A stretch of 64,000 bases of DNA from Enoplolaimus lenunculus (Eukaryota; Nematoda; Enoplea; Enoplida; Thoracostomopsidae). The stretch lies in contig JASANG010000102.1 of assembly GCA_030248215.1 (NCBI GenBank), positions 1 through 64,000 on the forward strand, in the 5' to 3' direction. The position numbers were made by a program, and so were the translations under genes. The first letter of the stretch is position 1. Each line of letters begins with the position of its first letter. The notes under the pieces are model-generated. The model saw only the letters and a program-made list of their open reading frames with translations, had not been told where the DNA came from and made no database searches. This document shows, in pieces, positions 23,428-34,500 of the stretch.

Positions 23428-25560
23428 GGACAGTTTATACAAAATTTAGAAGTACACAATTCAACCGTAATTATTCCGGAATTACAACGTATAATATAGT
23501 GCTTTCTAAACCGAGGACATTACAAAAGGTATTTTATGAGTACAGTTGTTAATGATGTTTTCCACTTGTACTCAAAGTTTGCTTCAAACCTAAAATTTCA
23601 GTCTTGGTATGAATTTTCAAAAAACCCAACCATCCTGATTATTAACATTTTGCGGCGACAATAGAAGATGAAAGCGCTACGCGACGAAATATTTCATTTT
23701 CCTTAAAACATCTAAAAAATAATGTACGGCCGTATGGAAGAACGGCGGCCCGTAAATTACATCTGATAGGTCCACAACTGTGGGAGACGGCGGTAAACTG
23801 CGGCAAGCCACCTTCGCCGCCATCTCCCATAGTTATGGAGCTGTTAGATGTATTCTGATCAGATTGACCAGAATGTAAACTTTAGCTCTCTGGTGACATT
23901 TTGTGTCCGATGGCCGGCCCTTCTATTACCTTTAGAAATATAAATGGCAGGGTACAATCGGATGTCTGCCTCCGGCTCCGACTCCGGCAGATTTTTGCGG
24001 GAGGTTATGGTAATTTCGGTAGTAAAATTTTGCATAATTTTGCCAAATTTATCTATTTAGCGCGTTTCGTTTTACTTTTGGCATAATTTTCAGGAAAAAC
24101 TTCCGAAATTTCGCAAAAGATTAGCATAAAACCAAACAACTTAACAACATATTGCAGATATTGGATAAAATTAGCTAATTAACCATCATTTTTACTACAT
24201 AATTTCGTCTCACCTCCGGTTCCGGAACATTTCGTTGAGTGGTTTGTAAGAACTCACTTGCTGTGGGGAGCTACTCGCAGAATAATTTTCAGGAGAGGCA
24301 TACAAGGGTTTTCGATGATTTGCACCAAGGTCGAAAAAATCTAGAGGGTGCCAAATTGTTCTAGCAGGGTGAGCCTCCTGGGCTTTTTTGGCTTCGGGAT
24401 AGAGCTGGAGTTCATAAATAAATATTTTTTGCGGCTGTTCGAAATAATTTTTAGATGTATAATTATACACCTTAAGAAATGAAATCTACGCCTATTGTTG
24501 TTGTTTTTTTGCACTTTTGACCACAATTAAATATATGAATTTTGCCTGCGATTCACTCGAAATTTTATATGTGTTCAACATTATTTTCAAAATATTCGGA
24601 AATTCTAGAATATTCTACTTGCGAAACACTTGAAATGAAGAGTTTTTACTCAGCCAGCGAATAAACTGTTATACGTATATTTTCACTAGTAGTTGCCCTA
24701 ATTTCTTTGTATCAATACGAAATTTTATACAACACCTCTTGCGTTTTAAAATATGCCACCCCCCTCTCTGTCTTTTTAAAAAAAGGCCACAAAATATATG
24801 ATGGCAGTGTGCGCACACACGTCTGTCTTACAACTCGCTTTTAAGTTCGTTGAAAACAAAAGATGTAACATTTAGTCGGGGGGGGGGGGGGTGGTTGTGT
24901 TAATTGAAAAATTTCTAAGATATAATTTGACTCAATCTTTTCTCGTCACATTGGTCAATATCACTGTAAAATTTGCATACTTTCAACGCTGCAACTATAA
25001 ACGGCGGCGTCCTTACGCCTTGCTGGGAGGGACATCATTTTTTACCTTCGCTGGCTAAAAGGTTTTTCCGGAACCAGTAAATCAATTCTGTGTTAACAAG
25101 ATTTTTCTTGCCGCTCACCCATAGAAATGTTCTTGCTTTTTCCTCTAACAAGCCCTGGTTCCGGTATTTCAATTGTGTTTAAAAAATTTTGCTTTAAAGT
25201 GATTAGTTTTTGTCAAAATTTTCATAAGTCTACTGACTGCGTTACTATGACGGATCCGGGATTGATATTAGCACTTAAACTATTTTAGCGGCAGTTTGGA
25301 GCACGACATATTATATATTGCTTGATGGTGTAAGGTACTAGACAACTTAACAGCACGGCTGCAAGACAACAATGTGTTGACTAATTGTCTAATAGGGCGG
25401 CGCTATACTTATCATGTGCCGCCGCTCTATACTATTTGAGTAAACAAGTCAAAATATTTTGTTTACAAACAAATTATGCGTTGCTCTTCGGCTCCGAACG
25501 AACCGCACGATATAACTACACCGACAATCCGTATCGTTTAACTTCAGTATTAATTTCTAC

Positions 25561-25572
25561 ATGACTCAATAG
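25561..25572 (+). promoter_or_regulatory. Three-codon upstream open frame before the P4HA start
   Basis: ATG ACT CAA TAG lies 25 bases before the P4HA start codon in the presumed leader. An acceptor-like TTTAACTTCAG ends at 25546, so a leader spliced there would still carry this small frame. It could lower translation of the main frame. Confidence 0.3.
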
Positions 25573-25597
25573 TTCAAAATCAAAAAGACCTTAAAAA

Positions 25598-28500
25598 ATG
25601 CTGCCACTATTAATTTTGTTTTGCTCAATTTTATTTCATTCGAGTCATAGCGAAATATTTACGGCAATGGTTGATTTAGAAAATTTGATACATGGAGGTA
25701 AGCGGTAAACTGGATACTAAGAGGGCGTCGAATGCGTTAACGAACGTTATTGAATAATGTAGTTAGTGGTGAATATAACGGATATGGTCACAGGTTTGAG
25801 GTCGAGAAGCTCAGGTTAAGGGTGTCTCTATACTTGTCGCGCGGCGCCGTCCACCGCCGTCTGTCGGTGTCCGTCACCGGACGGTATCGTACGTGATACT
25901 TTGTAACGTGTTTTTGCCTTCGAAACAATAGTTTCCGAAGTATTGGCCCATGTTTGTAGGGGCATGTTGATTGGAAGACGGAAAATCTGGGAGTCGTAGA
26001 CGGAAAGGATTAGTATTCAGATTAGACTTTTGGTATAGGCTTTCACGTTTTGGGCGGGCCCTTATAATTAACATGTCTAGCGAGATCTGGCATGTTTTAT
26101 TACTATAGCGACCCAAATAAAAGTGGGGAACTGATATATATTCGTCTGGCCTCTCCAAAGGGAACCCTCTGTTATTCGTGTTATGGACTGTTGTTTATTT
26201 TTAACCGACCTCCGCCTTGCTTCGTTACTGATATATATCCGGTATTGCAACTATCCGTTGAATTAAACGTTTAAAGCTTAGGCGATGATGTAAGGTTATA
26301 CTAAGGAATGTACTTTCAAAACTACGTATGCTTGAAAGTTTCGAACTCGACTGTATTTGGTGCTGGAGTCATTAATGCAATGTAATTAGGAATAATTGAC
26401 AATTATGGACTCTAATTAGGATTTATGGACTCTATCGGCTTGCGGACTCTTATCAGGGTTTTGGACTCCAATTGATTAGGACTCAAAATGGGGACCCCTC
26501 TTATTACCTCCCTGTTATTCGGGCCACTACAGTACCTTACTTAGAGTAGAAATAAGCTGAAATTTTTTTCCAATAATGGTACATTACGGAGATGAGCACT
26601 TTGGCCAAAGTTAATACTTTAAGGGGCGTAGGCCAGTTTGGCCAATGTTACTTTAAGGGACTCCAAAGCCTAAGCGTAAGCCTAAGCGTTGCAAAAATGA
26701 ATTGCTAAGCCTAAGCCAAAGCCTAAGCTTAAGCCAAAGCCTCAGCCTAAAGCTTAAGCCTAAGCAAAAAATGTAATCTAAACTTACTGTTTTATGGACC
26801 CACCGGAAACCTGTGCGCCCCTTTAAAGTAACATGGGTCAGCACTTTGGTAAACAGGATACCTCATATAATGTAAACCGTCGGCATTTAAATGCTTAATA
26901 TTTTATCTTTTAGAGAGTTACATCATGAACTCAATTGACAGATATATTGAAGCGGAACAGGCAAGATTAAAACAGTTGAAAGAGTAGGTTTTTATGGTTT
27001 ATTTGTTTGTTTACATTTAGATTGGTAATAAATTTCAAAATCAGCAAATGTTTGAAGTATAAAAATTTTAACTAAATTTTTTAAATCTGTTTAGACAGAT
27101 AAGAGCGGATGGGCGGATTGACGTCTGTGAAGCGTTTTATAGGCTTAGGCTCTGGATTAGGTGTATATTTAGACTGTGGCCTAGACTTTGGTTTAGGCTT
27201 TAAGTTTTTGACTTATGCTTATTGTCAGGCTCTACGAGTCGCTTTGCTTATATGTCAAACGGTTGTTATCAATTGAATTTTTAGATAAACTGATTAAAAA
27301 TTTCTTAATGTCATTCTTAAGATAAGAATGGCAACTCCTAATAATGACCCAATAAAACCAGTGTCTCTACCCAACACCAAAAAATCTGGCTTTGAGAGCC
27401 ACCCCTTGTCTTTCGGTGCGCTCCTGACTAGTGATTAGAGTCGCTTTCTATTAACGGTATTGGTACACTGTAAATTCTAATGAGTTGATTAATTAACTGA
27501 CAGATAGTGGGTTAGTTAATTCTGAATTAGTAACAGCAAGCACTAAGTCATTGGTTTGATTGTCACTCTGAGTCGAGTTAACTCTGGGTGAACTGATAAA
27601 TTAAACTCAGAATGAGTTAAATTAACTCAGATGTCTGAGTTCTGAAAGTCCTGACTCTGAGCTCAAGCTTCTGAGTAAATTTAACTCATTCTGAGTCAAT
27701 GTATCGATTTTTAGAGTTGCCAAAGAATATCAGTCACACAACCGCGAATACCTCGACAAAGGCTCAAATGCAATTTCGAATCCGGTCAACGCCTTTTTGA
27801 CCCTAAAACAAATTACCTCTGGCTGGGAATATGTTGAATCGTTGATGCGTAGCAGTAACGCAGATGGTAAGGTTTTACCTCAAGTGGGCATCGTGGGGCG
27901 GTCCCACCATTTTTCTTCTTGGGGTGAGGGCCGTAGGCTCTCAAACATTACGTAGGTATAAAGTGTTTCTAGGATTACCCACGTTGTAGGCATAAAAATA
28001 TCATTGATGCGTACTAAGCTTATCATAAAAGGTTGATGTTTCAACTAAGTATTACTATATTTTTGTTCTTAAAATTTAACTTTGAAAAATTTTCGGGGGG
28101 CGGACGCTCCTGCCTCCCTATGACAGCCGCTGATACAGTTGAACGCAGGGGATACGCACCACTGAAAATTTTTCAGTGGGATTTGCAAAATAAGTCCTTT
28201 CACATGTAGTTGAATTATAAACTGTTTTCGTTTGGCAGGTAAAAATTATCACGCTTGCTTCCTTTGTTTGCGAAAAATAATGTTTGGCTTCCGGCGTAAA
28301 ATTAAATTGCAGTTACTGACCGTAAGTGAAACGCGTTGTTTTATTTATGCAAAATATTAACATTTTGTGCAATTTTGGTGAACATCTGATTGAGTTCAAC
28401 CTACGTTTGCGTCTACTACTTTTTCGTTAGCTCGAACGTGAATTGGTAAGTTTTTTCATTAACAAAACCGCTGCTTGCTTTGGAACTATTGCTCAATTCG

Positions 28501-31500
28501 TTCCGTTCAATTCAATGGTCACACTGGTTTAACGTATTCAATAATGGTAATTTCACACTGGAAGCGATAATTGTCGAGTTCTTTTGATGCCAAGCCATGC
28601 ATTGGTAACTCTTGTTACTATTAAACAATTGTGGAAAATTATATTGTTTTCTAATACAGGCATTCTTCAAAATATCACTGCTCAACGAGTTGAATCAGCG
28701 ATTAAATTTCCTGGCAAAGACGATGTCACAGGTGCAGGTGTTGCTATTTTGCGTCTACAAGACACATATAAAATTCCAACTGCTGAAATTGCATCTGGTC
28801 GGATCAAAGGCATTGAGCCGTCAAACAGTTTATCAGGTATTCTATATATATATTTAATATGTCTATATATTGTAACCCCGGCCCTCGATAGGATTACTTA
28901 CATTTTTTATTCCACAGTAACCGCGGATCTATGAGAACCAGAGCTTGTCCAAATCCAAGCCTGAGTCCGTAATAATTGAATGTCACTACGCTTCCGGCAA
29001 GTACGCCAGAAAAATCAATATAATTGCCATGTTTTAGCAGCCAATATATCCGCTACAATTTTTAAAATCAATTCGCCTCACAATCAAACAATATACATCA
29101 TCACTTCTCCGCCCAGCATTCCTCGTATAGTCAAAACAGCCGCAACTCTCCCCATCAAATTCCAATGCGAATCCCACCAACCAATATTACAATTGTATAC
29201 CATACTCAAATATGAATATGACGCTGAAAAAAGTTGTTATTTTTTGTTTCAAGTATAGTTCGAACTCGTGAAAGTTGGGTTTTTTATTTTTTTTGCTCGT
29301 GATTGTTTTTTATTTTTTAGCTCGTAATTGTTTTTGTTTTTTAGCTCGCGATTGTTTTGAATTATGTCGGATTGCGTACAATCAACGCGACTACTATCAT
29401 ACATTGCTATGGGCACAAGAAGCGATCAACAAACTTAACCAAGAACCTGAAAGCAAACAAACTCTGGAAGAACACGAAGTGTTAGAATATTTAGCGTATT
29501 CGCTGTACCAACAAGGCAACGTGCAACGTGCTCTACACGTCACTGAACGTCTCAATCAACTGGGTAAATCCTTAAGGCTGGTTAAAAACAAGTGGACCAG
29601 TTTATTGATTGGTGTCTTTAATCAGGTATAGATAAACCTAAATCTATTGTGAGTAGGATTGGCCAGTAGTCAGATGGGGAGCAAGGGAAGCTCACGTTTC
29701 TCGCACGAATTTTGCCTCTCCATCTAGAAAACTTCCAATCTTGCTTTTAAGCCGTCGCGAAATCGCTTGCATGCCCCGAATAAAAGGTTTTAGGTGTCTA
29801 GCAGGGTGATCTGGGTACCTGTCGGGAGCTGAGGCGCACGCAAGAGGACGGATAGTTGGGACATTACTCCCTACCGAAATTCATAGAGGCAACAAAACGA
29901 TGCTTTTGACAGGATTGGGAGTAACCTTGATCCTAAACGTCAAAAACATTTTTATGAGATATTGCAAACTTAGCTGATCGCTGTGTAAGGCTCATTTTTC
30001 AAATTTTTCACATGGGAGACAATGGCGTTCTCACGGTAGAGTACTGGGGGTCGTGCCTTCCCCCAAATTTGGCTGGTGTTCCCCAAATAGACTAGGTTTA
30101 TAAGTAAAAAAACTTGAATTGCAATTGTAGGGGCCCCCAGCCAAAATTATTCAGTGCAATTTTCAGCGGACACGCCTGTGTGGAGAGGAATCTGAATCGT
30201 TTTCAAAATTAGTGTGTTTTTCGCCAAAGATTGTTGGTTCTGGGACCGTGGTACAAGCCAGTTGTAGCACGGCTTTTTTGCCCTTCCGATATATAAACGC
30301 GCGCTGCTAAGCTTGCTTCAAGCTTCGCGGTGCGGTGCACTCTCGTATCGCTATTGTGCTATGCAGGTTACTCAAAAACTCGCACAGCGCCCTTGTGCAG
30401 AACTCGTGCTTTCGCACTCGTTCCACACTTGTGCGTACACTCGTTCTGTATTCACCTGCACAGCACGATAACGATGCTCTCGTGCACGCACTCGCCTCAT
30501 TTTGCTCGGCCCGTGTGGCACACTTAACGGATCGCAGCAGCGTGCGTTCATATCTCGGAAGAACGAAAAGCCGTACTACAACTATTACTTAAATAAAGTT
30601 AAAACGCCGAACATAAAAGACAAGCTAGCGCTGCAAGTATTGCAACCATTTTGACTAATTAAACCATAAAAAATTAAAAGCCTATGCCCTATGTGTATGT
30701 AGCCTGTTGTTTTTGTGTATTATAGATCCCGAGCATCCTCGAGCATCCGGTAACATTCAATACTACAAAGACATTCTTCAAGAACAAGGCGAAACGTACA
30801 TTGCGGAAACTTCAAACGATTTACCTCCGGTGGTTAATTTTCGGCCCGAAGGAACTGTGACCAACGAAATGTCTGACTATGAAATGTTGTGTCGTGACGA
30901 AGGAAATGATAAAGTAAAGTCGGTCCAAATGCCCTCCCTAAGAGTGGACATATACTTTTGATGACGTCCGACATGCTTATGCTTAGGCTTAGGCTTAGGC
31001 TTAGGCTTAGTGTCAGGCACCATACCACAACACACGTACATTGCTGCATGGCACAGCATATCAGTTTGTATAGAAAAGGTTTTTAGCTTGCGGCGCCGGA
31101 CGGCACCGTACATCAATTTTAGGTATAGCACCACCCTTAGATTTGCGCTCGCACGTTTGCTATTTGCGTACAATACCGCATGGTGACAGACGGCGCCGTA
31201 GGGGTGTCGGATGGCGCCGCACGTCAACAAAAGTATAGCGCAATTCTAAGGCTGTTGCAATACAATAATAGATAAAGCTACATGTTCAACGTTATTCATG
31301 AAGTTGATATTCAGTCAAAATCTGCCCGATTCTCATTTTCGAAAATATCCAAATAGCGAAATCAATGCGAAGGTTTATTTTGGAAACTTAAAATTAAGCA
31401 GAGACCTAAACACTATAGTCTGAGATTTACACGAAAGCCTAGACGTATGTAAATCAGTAGCATAGCCAGCTCAACATTCTGTGTGGGGTCGAAAAAGCTT

Positions 31501-34500
31501 CATGGGGGCAAGTGGGAGATTGCGCATAATTCACAGGGGTCTAAAACGACTTTTCTAAACAAGGTGTCCAAAAATTGTCAAGTGGTTGCTGTCCCGTTGT
31601 CCTCGTTAGCCGTGCTTAAGAAAAACTTTCACACTTGGGCCTTGATAAAAACATGAAATATGCAGTCTTCGACACATGCTTGCATATTTAAGGGAAGGGC
31701 GTATGAAGCAACGCTGTTCTGCTATTACAAGGATACGCATCCTATCTATAGTCAGTTTATTCGATTGGCACCGATTAAAGTTGAAATCGTGCATTGGAAG
31801 CCGCAAATTGTGATATTTCGAGATGTCATATCAGACCAAGAGGTTGAACATTTAAAACAGCTGGCTTATCCTAAGGTTTGTCAGGGTTTATATGCTATTA
31901 TAAACGAGATTTTTTGAAAAACTCAGCGTGAGTAAAGTTGTGGTACACTGTAAATTCCAGTGAGTTGATTAATCTTCTTACAGAACCCCGTCTGAGTTGA
32001 TTAAATTCCTGGTGAGGTGATTAAATAACTCAGAATGAGTTCAAACAATCCAGAGGCCTGAGTTCTGAAAATCCTAATTTAGCTTCATAGATTGAACTGA
32101 TTCTGAATTAAACCATCAATTCGGTGAAATTAACAGTGTATTAACAACTTTTACCTAATGGAATTGATTCGAAGATTCGTTTTCAGGGGTGCGGCCAGAA
32201 TTTCACGTGGAAACAAAATAAGTCTAAAAATTGTTTTGCGGGCGAGCTTAAGGAGCGAGAAATTATTTTTGACGTCCGTAAGCTATTCTACAACCTATAA
32301 AATGCATTTTTGGAGACTTTTTAGAAATTTTGGGCAGAAATATCTCTAGTATCGTCTACCTTGTATACGTTTCGGTTAGTTTTTTTAATGTTAAAGTTAA
32401 TGTTTACGTTTCAAAATTTAAAGATGTTGATAATTTATAGAGTGGTCCTTTTCAACCATTTGAGGCCAGTATAAATATAACCGATTTCAGCTCAAACGCG
32501 CAACTGTGTTCAATGCGAAAGGCGAACTTGAGCCTGCAGATTATAGAACGGCAAAAAGGTTCGTTTTGGAGTCACAAAACCTATCAGCATTCATATTCGA
32601 ATTTGATTTAGAGTGATTAATTAAAGTTTAAATGAAAATTTTCGCCCATGTTACTTTTACTGCCGTCCCGGTTATTGGTGGTCTGTAAAAGAGTAGGCTT
32701 AGATTGTAGACTACATTTATCGCTCTGGGTTTTCTCTTAGGTTTGTTTAGGAATACACTTTTCAATGCTTACTCTTAGGCTTAGGAAAGTACTTAATCTA
32801 TAGAGACAGCCCTAAAATTGAACATCGACCAGTTTTAATACTTTTTTAAAATTAAAAACGAAAGTTTGTGTCGGTTTTGAAAAATGCATCGGTTGTTTAA
32901 AGGTTAATGATTGTTTCAGCGCTTGGCTTCAAGACGAAGACAGTCATATAGTTCGACGAATTAACAAGCGATTAGATGTTATGACCAATCTAGATATGAC
33001 AACAGCGGAACAGCTTCAGGTAAGTCGTCAGGGTTTCGCAACTACGGTGTGGCCGTTTGGACTCCCGATATCGCCCATTTCACGGACATGTTTACCCTTA
33101 TGCTCGATAAATTAATCGATAGCATTAAAAAGTATTCTATGTAATGAATAATCAATCTTGCTCCTACTATAAATCTTGCTGCTCCTATTAAGTGCCAATC
33201 ATTTCCGTTAGCGTACCTTGAGGCAAGCTTAATTCGTTAGTGTACCTTGAGGCAAGCTTAATTCGTTAGTGTACCTTGAGGCAAGCTTAATTCGTTAGTG
33301 TACCTTGAGGCAAGCTTAATTCGTTAGTGTACCTTGAGGCAAGCTTAATTCGTTAGTGTACCTTGAGGCAAGCTTAATTCGTTAGTGTACCTTGAGGCAA
33401 GCTTAATTCGTTAATGTACCTTGAGGCAAGCTTAATTCGTTAGTGTACCTTGAGGCAAGCTTAATTCGTTAATGTACCTTGAGGCAAGCTTAATTCGTTA
33501 GTGTACCTTGAGGCAAGCTTAATTCGTTAGTGTACCTTGAGGCAAGCTTAATTCGTTAGTGTACCTTGAGGCAAGCAACCTTGAGGCAAGCTTAATTCGT
33601 TAGTGTACCTTGAGGCAAGCTTAATTCGTTAGTGTACCTTGAGGCAAGCTTAATTCGTTAGTGTACCTTGAGGCAAGCTTAATTCGTTAGTGTACCTTGA
33701 GGCAAGCTTAATTCGTTAGTGTACCTTGAGGCAAGCTTAATTCGTTAGTGTACCTTGAGGCAAGCTTAATTCGTTAGCGTGCCTTGAGGCAAGATTATTC
33801 CGTTAGCGTGCCTTGAGGCAAGCTTAATTCGTTAGCGTGCCTTGAGGCAAGATTATTCCGTTAGCGTGCCTTGAGGCAAGCTTAATTCGTTAGTGTACCT
33901 TGAGGCAAGCTTAATTCGTTAGTGTACCTTGAGGCAAGCTTAATTCGTTAGTGTACCTTGAGGCAAGCTTAATTCGTTAGTGTACCTTGAGGCAAGCTTA
34001 ATTCGTTAGTGTACCTTGAGGCAAGCTTAATTCGTTAGTGTACCTTGAGGAAAGCTTAATTCGTTAGTGTACCTTGAGGCAAGCTTAATTCGTTAGTGTA
34101 CCTTGAGGCAAGCTTAATTCGTTAGTGTACCTTGAGGCAAGCTTAATTCGTTAGTGTACCTTGAGGCAAGCTTAATTCGTTAGTGTACCTTGAGGCAAGC
34201 TTAATTCGTTAGCGTGTCTTGAGGCAAGCTTAATTCGTTAGCGTGTCTTGAGGCAAGCTTAATTCGTTAGCGTGCCTTGAGGCAAGCTTATTCGGTTAGC
34301 GTACCTTGAGGCATGCTTAATTCGTTAGCATACCTTGATGCAAGCTTATTCCGTTAGCGTGCCTTGAGGCAAGCTTATTCCGTTAGCGTGCCTTGAGGCA
34401 AGCTTATTCCGTTAGCGTGCCTTGAGGCAAGCTTATTCCGTTAGCGTGCCTTGAGGCAAGCTTATTCCGTTAGCGTGCCTTGAGGCAAGCTTATTCCGTT

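Larger units (their letters stand above)
14854..25560. other. Gene-poor interval between the Polinton fossil and the P4HA gene
   Basis: No host gene could be supported apart from one weak exon-like stretch near 18.7 kb. The interval holds a tRNA-like sequence, a GAA-rich simple repeat and MITEs of families A, B, C, E and H, each listed separately. A run of 13 or so G at about 24881-24893, repeated TTCCGATTCCG phrases (19960-20060) and diverged B-like sequence at about 24230-24400 are also present. A further hAT-like left end (TAGTGATGGGCATCTG, about 17851) was seen without a clear partner. Confidence 0.5.

Noticed and set aside
30330-30592. Two overlapping 65- and 85-codon frames in P4HA intron 5
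   Set aside because: Low-information sequence rich in Cys/Ser/His from a CpG-rich block; no family resemblance and no splice logic.
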